From Sphingomonas sp. Root720 (GTDB taxonomy: Bacteria; Pseudomonadota; Alphaproteobacteria; Sphingomonadales; Sphingomonadaceae), in the NCBI RefSeq assembly GCF_001428605.1, contig NZ_LMID01000002.1, forward strand, positions 1 through 64,000: DNA of 64,000 nt, written 5' to 3'. The notes under the pieces are model-generated. The model was not told where the DNA came from and did no database searches. It saw nothing but the letters and a program-made list of their open reading frames with translations. The position numbers and the translations under genes were made by a program. Positions 51,560 through 60,049 of the stretch are shown here, one piece after another (positions within the stretch are counted from its first letter, which is position 1; each line of letters opens with the position of its first letter).

Positions 51560-51781
51560 TCAATGGCCGTGCGCGTGCCCCCTGGATGCGTCGGCATCCG
51601 CGGACTTTTCGCAACAATCGCGGCTTTTGGCCCGATCGCGGCAGCCGGACGCCTCGTCCCCGGGCCTGGGCGTGGCATGGCCCATATGGCCGGCATGCGC
51701 GGCATGGGGATCGGCGGCGCCCTGCACAGCCGCGGGCGCTGCGATCGCCAGCGCGATCGCGGTCATCATCAACGTCATCAT
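51560..51781 (-). CDS. Small exported His/Cys-rich protein of the copper cluster
   Basis: 73 residues from twin ATGs with AGGAGAC before them. A signal peptide (TAIALAIAAPAAVQGAA) is followed by DPHAAHAGHMGHA, three cysteines in ASGCRDRAKSRDCCEKSA and a histidine-rich end RGHAHGH. The residues suit copper binding in the periplasm. No family name is recalled with certainty. It lies 88 bases before copA. Confidence 0.75.
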   Translation of the reverse strand: MMTLMMTAIALAIAAPAAVQGAADPHAAHAGHMGHATPRPGDEASGCRDRAKSRDCCEKSADADASRGHAHGH

Positions 51782-51802
51782 ATGTCTCCTGAGATTGGGT
51801 GT

Positions 51803-52156
51803 TCAGATCTCGGGAGGGGTTCGGGGAGGGGGCGGCTCATGGCCGAGGTCGATACCGTCGAGCCGGGCGACGCGAAGCAGCGACGGGGCCGAGGCGGCGA
51901 GGGCGGGTGCGGGTGCAAGGAAGGGCGCGATCGCATGCAGCGCCGAGCAGGCCGCCGCGCAGTCGATCTTCATGCCGTCCCTGCCGCCCGGCCGGTCGGG
52001 AAGCATGCCCGCGCAATGCGCGTCCATCATCATCGCGACCGGCATCGTCATCGCGACCGGCTGCGCTGTCGGCATCGCCGCGCCCGCGCCGGTCATCAGG
52101 ACCGGCGACAGGAACAGGGCGAAAGCCGCCATGAGCAGGGCGATCGGACGGACCAT
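51803..52156 (-). CDS. Small exported Met/Cys-rich protein, first copper-cluster gene
   Basis: 117 residues from MVRPIALLMAAFALF, chosen because AGGA sits 8 bases ahead; an ATG three codons upstream is also possible. After the signal peptide come several methionines (MTMPVAMMMDAHC) and cysteines (IDCAAACSALHA). It resembles the small DUF2946/CopL-like proteins often found at the front of cop operons, by layout more than by identity. Probably a periplasmic or membrane-bound metal-handling protein. Confidence 0.7.
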   Translation of the reverse strand: MVRPIALLMAAFALFLSPVLMTGAGAAMPTAQPVAMTMPVAMMMDAHCAGMLPDRPGGRDGMKIDCAAACSALHAIAPFLAPAPALAASAPSLLRVARLDGIDLGHEPPPPRTPPEI

Positions 52157-52220
52157 CGCGATCATCCTAGCCGATCGCCGGCCGATATCCAATGATGGTC
52201 CGGATACGCGTCCGCCGGAA

Positions 52221-53534
52221 TCAGGAGACGGGCTTGCCGCCCGTCTTCACCACCGCGCCGCCCTTCATGACGAAGTCGACCTTTTCGAGCGTACCGACAT
52301 CCTTCAGCGGATCGCCGGTCACCGCGATAAGGTCGGCGAAACGGCCGGCCTGGACGAGGCCGACATCCTTGCTGCCCAGCAGGTCGGCGGCGTTGCGGGT
52401 CGCGGTCTGGATCGCCTCGATCGGGGTCAGGCCCGCGGCGACCAGCAGCTTGAACTCCTGCGCATTCTCGCCATGCGCCGACAAGCCGAAGGTGTCGGTG
52501 CCGAAGGCTATCTTCACGCCCGCCGCATGGGCGTCGCGCACATTCTTGGTCAGCGCGGGCGCGATCGCCAGCGCCTTCTGCGCGGTCGAGGGGTTGAGCC
52601 GTTCGGGATGGGCCTTGGCAGTCTCGTAGACCCGCTGGCCGACCAGCAGAGTCGGGACGAGATAGGTGCCGTGCTGCTTGAACAGCTTGTAGCTCTGCGC
52701 GTCGGCGAAGCTGCCATGCTCGATCGAATCGACGCCCAGTTCGATGGTGTGGTCGATCGCCTGCTTGCCATGGGCATGGGCGGCCACCCGCATGTCCAGA
52801 GCATGGGCGGTCTCGATCACCGCCTTGATCTCGGCATCCTCCATCAGCTGCAGATTGGGATCGTCGCCGATCGACATGACCCCGCCCGACGGCATGATCT
52901 TGATCACGTCGGCGCCCTCGCGCTTCAGCCGGCGGACGGTCTGGCGAGCCTCCTCGGGGCTGTCGATCACCGCGTCGCGGGCGTGCGGCAGTTCGGCGAT
53001 GTCGGGAATCAGGCCGTTGGCCGGGTCGCTATGCCCCCCGGTGGGGCCCAGCGCCTCGCCCGCGACCCACATGCGCGGGCCGGGGATCGACCCTTCGTTC
53101 ACCGCCCGCTTCAGCGCGACGACGGCGTGGGTCGCGTCGCCGACGCTGCGGATCGAGGTGAAGCCGGCCAGCAGGGTCGCGCGCACATCCTTCACCCCGT
53201 CGATCAGTTCGTCATAGGCCGACCGGGTCATCGCGTTGCGGATCGGGTCGCCCAGGTGGAAGGCGTGGGTGATGTGGACATGCATGTCGATCAGGCCCGG
53301 CAGCACCGTCTGCTTCGACAGGTCGACCAGCGTCTCGCCCGCGCGCAGTTCGACGAAACCCGGCTCGACCGCGCGGATGCGGTCGTCGTCGATGATGATC
53401 GACACGCGCTCGCGCGGGGCGGCGCCGGTGCCGTCGATCAGCCGGCCGGCATGGACGATCGTCGTCGCGGCGATCGCCGAGGTCGCGGTCGACATCAGCA
53501 GGGTGGCGGCAAGGAGGGCGTTGCGCAGGATCAC
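52221..53534 (-). CDS. Secreted metal-dependent amidohydrolase (second paralogue)
   Basis: 437 residues with a signal peptide (LLAATLLMSTATSAIAA). Motifs match the enzyme at 689-1969: LPGLIDMHVHITH, a metal-binding lysine or histidine region in GADVIKIMPSGGVMS, AAHAHGKQAIDHTIELGVDSIEHGSF and KIAFGTDTFGLSAHG. This is the imidazolonepropionase-like/prolidase amidohydrolase group. It lies between the copper cluster and an AraC regulator, and may serve the receptor/dehydrogenase locus that follows. Confidence 0.9.
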   Translation of the reverse strand: MILRNALLAATLLMSTATSAIAATTIVHAGRLIDGTGAAPRERVSIIIDDDRIRAVEPGFVELRAGETLVDLSKQTVLPGLIDMHVHITHAFHLGDPIRNAMTRSAYDELIDGVKDVRATLLAGFTSIRSVGDATHAVVALKRAVNEGSIPGPRMWVAGEALGPTGGHSDPANGLIPDIAELPHARDAVIDSPEEARQTVRRLKREGADVIKIMPSGGVMSIGDDPNLQLMEDAEIKAVIETAHALDMRVAAHAHGKQAIDHTIELGVDSIEHGSFADAQSYKLFKQHGTYLVPTLLVGQRVYETAKAHPERLNPSTAQKALAIAPALTKNVRDAHAAGVKIAFGTDTFGLSAHGENAQEFKLLVAAGLTPIEAIQTATRNAADLLGSKDVGLVQAGRFADLIAVTGDPLKDVGTLEKVDFVMKGGAVVKTGGKPVS

Positions 53535-53670
53535 GTCGGTCTCCGCTGGTCAGAAGGTCGGTGGGAAGGTCAGGAGGGAGAAGGCTGGGGCAAAGCCGGC
53601 CGGGAAACCTGTGCGGCCTCCCGACAATCTTATGAATGCTTCCATTTCCGCCCTTCCCGCGTTCGACGGC

Positions 53671-54687
53671 TCAGTTCAGCCGGGCCCGCCCGGCACGCGG
53701 CGAAAAGCCGAAGGTTCGCTTGAACGCCGTCGCGAAGTTGCTGGGATGCTCGTAGCCCGCGTCGAAGGCGATCTCGGTGATCGACAGGTCGGTGGTACGC
53801 AGCTGTCGCAACGCCTGCTCCATCCGCTGGCGCTGCCGATAGGTGGCGATCGTCGTCCCGGTGATCTGCTTGAAGCTTTCCATCATCTGGGTCTCGTTCC
53901 AGGCGAGCATGCGGCAGAGCTGGGCGATGCTCATCGCCGCCCCCTCCCTGCTGTCGAGCAGCGCGCACAGGTCGCGGACCTTGCGGCGGTCGCGTTCGCG
54001 CGGTGCGGCCGCCGCATTGGCACCGGACAGCTGGCGCAGCGACAGATAGAGCAGCTCGAGCGCCTTCGCCTCGAGCATCAGCGCGCTCAGCGGGTCGGTC
54101 TGGAGGCTCATCATCTCCTCGACCAGCGCACGCAGCTGCGGCGGCAGAGGCGTATAGCCATAAGCGAAGCGCGACGCCGGCCCCTTCAGATATTCGGCGA
54201 TCGGAGCGGGGAGATCGCTGTCGCTGGGCGACATCAACTGGCCCGCGAATTCGCGGCTACACACCATGGTGATGCAGCGCATGCGCGCATCCTCGCGCAC
54301 CGTCTCATATTTCACCGTATGGGGCGGCTGCACCAGGAAGGACATCACGCCCGGATCGACGGCGGTGATCTCGCGGCTGGCGCCGGCGATTCCGCTCGCC
54401 CCGTCGAGTTTGAAATGCAGCTTGAGATGGTCGTCGCTGAAGAACTCGAGTTCCTTGCGCTGGGCCCGGTATACATCGGTCATCACGAAGGAGAAGCCGC
54501 GCCGCACGGTCATCCCCTGGAACCAGCCCGATGCCTGGTCGTCGCCCGGCGTCATCCGCGGCATGCGCCATATTCCCGACACCGGATCGGCCTTGAGACC
54601 GCTGAGGAAGGCCCGGGCGTCGTCATCGAGCATCGAGCCGAGTGTCGGGTCGATGCCACCATGATCGTCGATCGGATTCCTGCTCAA
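53671..54687 (-). CDS. AraC-family transcriptional regulator
   Basis: 338 residues from a TTG with GGGGAG seven bases ahead; an ATG at 54633 (MLDDDARAF) is the alternative and lacks a good ribosome site. The N-terminal 200 or so residues are an effector domain without a name I recognise. The C-terminus holds two helix-turn-helix motifs (MSIAQLCRMLAWNETQMMESF and LSITEIAFDAGYEHPSNFATAF) of AraC proteins. It is divergent from the TonB receptor and PQQ dehydrogenase genes and is their likely regulator. Confidence 0.88.
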   Translation of the reverse strand: MSRNPIDDHGGIDPTLGSMLDDDARAFLSGLKADPVSGIWRMPRMTPGDDQASGWFQGMTVRRGFSFVMTDVYRAQRKELEFFSDDHLKLHFKLDGASGIAGASREITAVDPGVMSFLVQPPHTVKYETVREDARMRCITMVCSREFAGQLMSPSDSDLPAPIAEYLKGPASRFAYGYTPLPPQLRALVEEMMSLQTDPLSALMLEAKALELLYLSLRQLSGANAAAAPRERDRRKVRDLCALLDSREGAAMSIAQLCRMLAWNETQMMESFKQITGTTIATYRQRQRMEQALRQLRTTDLSITEIAFDAGYEHPSNFATAFKRTFGFSPRAGRARLN

Positions 54688-54998
54688 ACCGATGCTCCCC
54701 GGAAAGGACGGGAGACTATACGCCGGGACCCCATCCTGTCCACCGCCAGGTACCGCCCGGGAACATTTGTTCGCTGCCAAAGGCTTATATCCATCCATAT
54801 ACCGCCCTGCGCCGTGGCGAAGGCCTGGACCTACGCGCGATCGAGAACCCGGGCGATGCCTTTCCCCCGCTCTTTTGGCTTCGCAAAGATATTTCGGGGA
54901 TTCGGACAGGACGCGCCGCCCGGTCTTCCGCAGTCTAGGCTCGACCCGCAGCACAGGGACGCAGATCCCTGCGGGACTCTCGAAAGGGGACCGAATTC
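54688..54998. other. 311-base divergent regulatory region
   Basis: Spacer between the AraC regulator and the TonB receptor gene. It must hold both promoters and the AraC sites. No clear palindrome or RNA gene was found. AAAGGGG just before 54999 is the receptor's ribosome site. Confidence 0.5.
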
Positions 54999-57314
54999 AT
55001 GCAGCCGACCCATAACAAGTCCATTTCCCTGCCTGCCCTGCTGGCGATCGGCGTTTCGGCCATCGCGCTCGCGGGCCCGGCGCGCGCGCAGGACGGCGCG
55101 GCCTCGGCCGAAGCCGACGGCGGCGACATCGTCGTCACCGCCCGCAAGACGCGCGAACGGCTCCAGGACGTTCCGATCTCGGTCAACGCGCTGTCGGGCG
55201 ACCAGCTGCGCGATCGCGGCGCGGTCGACATCAAGGACGTGTTGCGCAGCGTGCCCGGCCTGTCCTTCTCGGGTACCGAGCGCGGCCTTGGCAACTACAA
55301 TATCCGCGGCGTCAGCACCGTCGCCTCGGCACCGACCGTCGGCATCTATCTCGACGACATCTCGCTGGTCACCATCGCCACCTCGTTCAGCGGTGCGTTC
55401 GACCCGGTCTTCTTCGACATGGAGCGGATCGAGGTGCTGAAGGGCCCGCAGGGCACGCTCTACGGCGGCAGTTCGATGGGCGGCGCGATCAAATATGTCA
55501 GCGCCAAGCCGAATCTGACCGAGGTGGGCGGCAGCGCCGCCGCCGGCGCCGCGACCACCGCGCACGGGTCGATGTCCTATAACGCCGAGGCGGTGGTGAA
55601 CCTGCCGCTCGTGCAGGACGTGCTCGCGGTGCGCGGTGGCATCTATTACCGCCATGACGGCGGCTATATCGACAATGTCGCGGGCGGCTTCATCACCAAC
55701 CAGCGCTTCTCGACCACTGCGGCACCGACCTACACGCCGCGCCGTCAGGCCTCGCTCAGCACCCGCGACGCCGCCAACCAGAACGAGGCCGACACCTATG
55801 TCGGCCGCCTGTCGCTGCTGTGGCAGCCCGACGAGACGCTCTCGATCCGTCCGGCCGCCTTCTACCAGCATTACAAGCTCGCCAATCCGGGCCAGTTCAT
55901 GGTCGGCGAACCGACCCTGACCTCCTCCTACCGGATCGCGCAGCCGACCACCGACAAGGCGGGCATCTACAGCCTCGACATCAACAAGGAGATGGGCGCG
56001 GTCCAGGCGACCTCGCTGACCGCCTATTTCGACCGCAAGCTCGATTTCGTTCGCGACTACAGTTATTTCATCGGCAATCTCGTGCAGCCGCTCTATCCGC
56101 TGGTCAGCGACAATCTGTCGGCCAGCCACACCAAGACCTTCAGCCAGGAACTGCGCCTCGCGTCGGCCGACAGCGACGGCCCGCTGACCTGGATCGCCGG
56201 CGTCTATTATTCGCACCAGGACGACAATCTCTATCAGATCGTCACCACGCCCGGCGCGACCCCGGTGATCGGCACCGAGGTCGGCTATCTCGGCGACACC
56301 ACCACCGTCACCAAGCAATATGCCGCCTTCGGCGAGGCGAGCTACAAGCTGCTCGACAATCTGGACGTCACCGCGGGCGTGCGCCTGTTCCAGATCAAGC
56401 AGGTGGTCGACATATTGGGCGACGGCCCGTTCAACGGCGGCCTGACCCAGGTCAACGGCCGAAAGAGCAACGAGAAGGGCATCAATCCGAAGTTCGGCAT
56501 CTCGTACAAGGTGACGCGTGACAATCTGATCTACGCGTCGGCGGCGAAGGGCTTCCGTCCCGGCGGCCCGAACCGCTTTCAGGTCAATCCGGTCCTCTGC
56601 GCGGCCGACCTGAACCAGCTCGGCCTGAGCAAGGCGCCCGACACCTTCGATTCGGACAATCTGTGGAGCTATGAACTGGGCACCAAGAACCAGTTCGGCG
56701 GCATCATGTTCAACGGCGCCCTGTTCTACACCGACTGGAAGAAGATCCAGCAGCAGATCAACCTGACGAGCTGCGGCTTCGCCTTCACCGGCAATGCCGG
56801 CGCCGCCGACGTGAAGGGCGCCGAGGCCGAGGCGCGGATCAACCTGACCCGCGCCTTCCAGGTCGGCGGTACCGCCACCTACAGCGACGCCAAGATCTCC
56901 GAAGTCGTGCCCGGTACCACCGCACAGGACGGCGATCAGGTGCTGGCCGTGCCGAAATGGATGCTGAGCGGCTATGCCAGCTACAATGTCGCGATCGCCG
57001 ATGGCTGGCGCGGCCAGATCCGCGGCGAATATCAGTATCAGAGCCGTTCGCGCCGCCAGTTCAACCGGACCCAGGCCATCCTCTATCCGGGCTCGGTCGC
57101 AGGCGACGTGCCGAACCAGGCCGAATTCCGCGGCGCCTACCAGGTCGTCAACGCCTTCGCGTCGATCACCGACGGCGAGACCGAGTTCCGGCTCTACGTC
57201 AACAATCTGTTCGACAACCGGCCCTTCATCGATACCGACCTGACGTCGGGCGCGAACCGGTCGACGACGATCCGCCCGCGCACCATCGGCCTGGAAGCGC
57301 GTCGCCGCTTCTAA
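54999..57314 (+). CDS. TonB-dependent outer-membrane receptor
   Basis: 771 residues: signal peptide ending AGPARAQD, a TonB-box-like GDIVVTARK, a plug (LQDVPISVNALSGDQL, RIEVLKGPQGTLYGGSSMGGAI) and a 22-strand-type barrel with typical YASAAKGFRPGG and LYVNNLFDNRPF strands. It is the sphingomonad type that imports organic molecules, not the siderophore type by default. The next gene encodes a PQQ dehydrogenase, so its cargo may be the alcohol oxidised by that enzyme. Confidence 0.94.
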   Translation: MQPTHNKSISLPALLAIGVSAIALAGPARAQDGAASAEADGGDIVVTARKTRERLQDVPISVNALSGDQLRDRGAVDIKDVLRSVPGLSFSGTERGLGNYNIRGVSTVASAPTVGIYLDDISLVTIATSFSGAFDPVFFDMERIEVLKGPQGTLYGGSSMGGAIKYVSAKPNLTEVGGSAAAGAATTAHGSMSYNAEAVVNLPLVQDVLAVRGGIYYRHDGGYIDNVAGGFITNQRFSTTAAPTYTPRRQASLSTRDAANQNEADTYVGRLSLLWQPDETLSIRPAAFYQHYKLANPGQFMVGEPTLTSSYRIAQPTTDKAGIYSLDINKEMGAVQATSLTAYFDRKLDFVRDYSYFIGNLVQPLYPLVSDNLSASHTKTFSQELRLASADSDGPLTWIAGVYYSHQDDNLYQIVTTPGATPVIGTEVGYLGDTTTVTKQYAAFGEASYKLLDNLDVTAGVRLFQIKQVVDILGDGPFNGGLTQVNGRKSNEKGINPKFGISYKVTRDNLIYASAAKGFRPGGPNRFQVNPVLCAADLNQLGLSKAPDTFDSDNLWSYELGTKNQFGGIMFNGALFYTDWKKIQQQINLTSCGFAFTGNAGAADVKGAEAEARINLTRAFQVGGTATYSDAKISEVVPGTTAQDGDQVLAVPKWMLSGYASYNVAIADGWRGQIRGEYQYQSRSRRQFNRTQAILYPGSVAGDVPNQAEFRGAYQVVNAFASITDGETEFRLYVNNLFDNRPFIDTDLTSGANRSTTIRPRTIGLEARRRF

Positions 57315-57385
57315 ATCGGCACGGGTTGGGAAATGATGCCCGGGAAGGCGGCGGCCGTCGCCTTCCCGACAGGGAGCGAGACGTG

Positions 57386-59500
57386 ATGAAGGCAATCCAA
57401 GGGCGCAACCGCCGCACCATCCTGCGAACCGCCCTGGCGGGCCTGCTCGCCCCGACTCTGGTCGCGGCCAGCCTCGCGGGCGGCACGGGGGCCGGCGACT
57501 GGCGCGCGGAAACGGCCTATTCCTATCCCGCCCCCCAGGTCGCGGCGGCCAATGTCGGCCGGCTCGGGGTCGCCTGGGAGTTCGACGATTTCGTCGTGCG
57601 CGGCAGCACCCATCGCGGGGTCGAGGCGACCCCGCTGGTGGTCGACGGGGTGATGTACCTGACCGGGCCGTGGAGCGTCGTCTATGCACTCGACGCGCGC
57701 ACCGGCAAGCAGCTCTGGCAATATGACCCCGAGGTCGACGGCCAGTTCGCCCGCCGCACCTGCTGCGACGCGGTCAACCGCGGCGTCGCGGTCGCCGACG
57801 GCGTCGTCTATGTCGCCGCGCTCGACGGCTATCTGGCGGCGGTCGACGCGAAGACCGGCAGGCAGCTGTGGAAGGTCGATACGATCACCGACCGCGCGAT
57901 GAGCTACGCGATCACCGGCGCCCCCCGGATCGCCGGTAAGAATGTCGTGATCGGAAACGGCGGCGGCGAGATGGGCGCGCGCGGCTATGCCAGCGCCTAT
58001 GACCGCAAGACCGGCAAGCTCGCCTGGCGCTTCTTCGTCGTTCCCGGCGACCCCGCCAAGGGCGACGAGCACCCCGAGGTGACCGAGGCGCGCAAGACCT
58101 GGGACCCCAAGTCGCGCTGGGACCTGGGCGGCGGCGGCACGCCGTGGGATTCGATCGTCTACGATCCCGACACCAACATCGTCTATGTCGGCACCGGCAA
58201 CGGCATGCCGCACCCGTCCTGGCTGCGCTCCCCGAGCGGGGGCGACAATCTCTACCTGTCGTCGATCGTCGCGATCGACGCCGACACCGGCCGCAAGAAG
58301 TGGCATTACCAGACGACCCCCGGCGACAGCTGGGACTATACCGCCACCCAGAACATGATCCTCGCCGACATCGCGATCGGCGGGCGCCAGCGCAAGGTGA
58401 TCATGCAGGCGCCGAAGAACGGCTTCTTCTACGTGCTCGACCGCGTGACCGGCGAACTGCTGTCGGCGGAGAAGTTCACCACGGTCACCTGGGCCGACCG
58501 CGTCGACCTGAAGACCGGCCGGCCGGTGATCGCCGACCAGGGCAATTATTCGCAGAGGACCAAGCTGGTCTGGCCGTCCGAAGCCGGCGGTCATAACTGG
58601 CCGCCCATGTCCTACAGCGCCGAGACCGGGCTGGTGTACATCCCGGTGCTCGAGGCGCCGATGACCTTCCAGATGCTGGAGCAGCCCAAATATCGGCCGT
58701 ACAGCAACATGCAGGGATCGGCCGCCTCCTTCCCCGGCTTCGCCTTCGGATCGAACAAGACCGGCGGCGCCGACGACATCTTCGCCGGCCAGCCCGCGCC
58801 GACCTTCCAGCAGATCGTGCGCGCCTGGGATCCGGTGCGGCAGAAGGAGATGTGGTCGTCGAAGCCGATGCCCTTCTGGAGCGGCGGAACGATGGTGACA
58901 GGGGGCCTCGTCTTCCAGGGGTCGGCCGATGGCTGGCTGACCGCCTATGACGCGAAGAACGGTGCCGTCGTCCACCGGATCAACGTCGGCACCGGCATCA
59001 TGGCTTCGCCGATGAGCTACACGATCGACGGCGTCCAATATGTCGCGGTGGCGGCGGGCTTCGGCGGTGCGCTCAACGTCTCCTACCCGCCCGGCGCGGT
59101 GGCGGCCGAGCGGCAGAACCGCGAGCGGCTGATCGTGTTCAAGGTCGGCGGTCCGGCACCCGAGCTGCCGCCGCTGCGCGAGGCCAGGCCGTTCACGGCA
59201 GCCCCCGCCGAATATCGCGGCACCGCAGCCCAGGTCCAGCACGGCGCCGCGCTCTACGGCCAGAATTGCGGGCGCTGCCATGGCGGGCCGACAGGCATGG
59301 GGGGCTATCCGAACCTGTGGAAGATGGCGCCCGAAACGCATGCCGCATTCGAGTCGATCGTCCTCGACGGGGCTTTCGCCTATGCGGGCATGGCGTCCTT
59401 CGCCGACGTGCTGAGTAAGCAGGACGTCAAGGACCTCCACGCCTTCCTGGCCAAGCCGGTCGACGAGCAGGCAAAGCCCACCGAGAACCGGATGCACTGA
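57386..59500 (+). CDS. PQQ-dependent quinohaemoprotein alcohol dehydrogenase
   Basis: 704 residues; AGGGAG lies before the ATG, with a GTG one codon upstream as alternative. The leader RRTILRTALAGLL is followed by an eight-blade PQQ propeller: adjacent-cysteine disulfide motif RTCCDAVNRG, W-docking repeats (LDARTGKQLWQYDP), and GDSWDYTATQNM with the likely catalytic aspartate. The C-terminus is a cytochrome c domain (NCGRCHGG near residue 630, Met ligand in AYAGMASF). Such type II enzymes oxidise alcohols in the periplasm and pass electrons to the haem. Confidence 0.94.
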   Translation: MKAIQGRNRRTILRTALAGLLAPTLVAASLAGGTGAGDWRAETAYSYPAPQVAAANVGRLGVAWEFDDFVVRGSTHRGVEATPLVVDGVMYLTGPWSVVYALDARTGKQLWQYDPEVDGQFARRTCCDAVNRGVAVADGVVYVAALDGYLAAVDAKTGRQLWKVDTITDRAMSYAITGAPRIAGKNVVIGNGGGEMGARGYASAYDRKTGKLAWRFFVVPGDPAKGDEHPEVTEARKTWDPKSRWDLGGGGTPWDSIVYDPDTNIVYVGTGNGMPHPSWLRSPSGGDNLYLSSIVAIDADTGRKKWHYQTTPGDSWDYTATQNMILADIAIGGRQRKVIMQAPKNGFFYVLDRVTGELLSAEKFTTVTWADRVDLKTGRPVIADQGNYSQRTKLVWPSEAGGHNWPPMSYSAETGLVYIPVLEAPMTFQMLEQPKYRPYSNMQGSAASFPGFAFGSNKTGGADDIFAGQPAPTFQQIVRAWDPVRQKEMWSSKPMPFWSGGTMVTGGLVFQGSADGWLTAYDAKNGAVVHRINVGTGIMASPMSYTIDGVQYVAVAAGFGGALNVSYPPGAVAAERQNRERLIVFKVGGPAPELPPLREARPFTAAPAEYRGTAAQVQHGAALYGQNCGRCHGGPTGMGGYPNLWKMAPETHAAFESIVLDGAFAYAGMASFADVLSKQDVKDLHAFLAKPVDEQAKPTENRMH

Positions 59501-59538
59501 TGCGGGCGGCGGCCGCCTGTCCGCCGACGGAGACCGAT

Positions 59539-60033
59539 ATGAACATCTCGAAACGATGGGGCGGCGCGATCGCGCTGCTCGCGATGACGGCCGGCGTCGC
59601 GGTCAGCGCGGCGACGCCCGCCCCGGCCATTCCGGTGCTGACATTGCGCGATGCCGTGGCGATGGCGCAGGGCGCGACCGCTGCGGCCGAACGCGGCGGC
59701 CAGGCGGTGTCGATCGTCATCGTCAACCGCGAGGGCCGGGTGATCCTGGCGCAGCGGATGGACGGCGCCTCGTTCAAGAGTCTGGAGGTCGCCGAGGGCA
59801 AGGCGGCGACCGCCGCCGCGCTCGGCGTGCCGACCCGGCTGCTCGAACAGGCTCTGGCCAAGGGCGACCAGTCGGTGCTGTCGGTGCCCGGGGTGATCGC
59901 GATCGCGGGCGGCGTGCCGGTAACGGTCGACGGCCGGGCGATCGCCGCGATCGGCGTTAGCGGCGGCGCGCCCGCCGACGACGAGGCGGTCGCCGGCGCC
60001 GCGCGCGATCTCTACCCAGCCAAAGCCCGCTAA
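59539..60033 (+). CDS. Exported GlcG/HbpS-family protein
   Basis: 164 residues from MNISKRWGGAIALLAM with GGAG six bases ahead; an earlier ATG at 59500 overlaps the dehydrogenase stop but removes the clean signal peptide. The body (AVSIVIVNREGRVILAQRMDGA, ALAKGDQSVLSVPGVIAIAGGVPV) is the GlcG/HbpS fold, haem-binding in HbpS. Paired with a PQQ/haem dehydrogenase it may assist the enzyme in the periplasm. Its precise role is not known. Confidence 0.88.
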   Translation: MNISKRWGGAIALLAMTAGVAVSAATPAPAIPVLTLRDAVAMAQGATAAAERGGQAVSIVIVNREGRVILAQRMDGASFKSLEVAEGKAATAAALGVPTRLLEQALAKGDQSVLSVPGVIAIAGGVPVTVDGRAIAAIGVSGGAPADDEAVAGAARDLYPAKAR

Positions 60034-60049
60034 ACGCCGGTCGGACCGA

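Noticed and set aside
54831-57689. A 952-codon open frame on the minus strand under the TonB receptor
   Set aside because: Shadow of the receptor gene, with no recognisable domain and no ribosome site.
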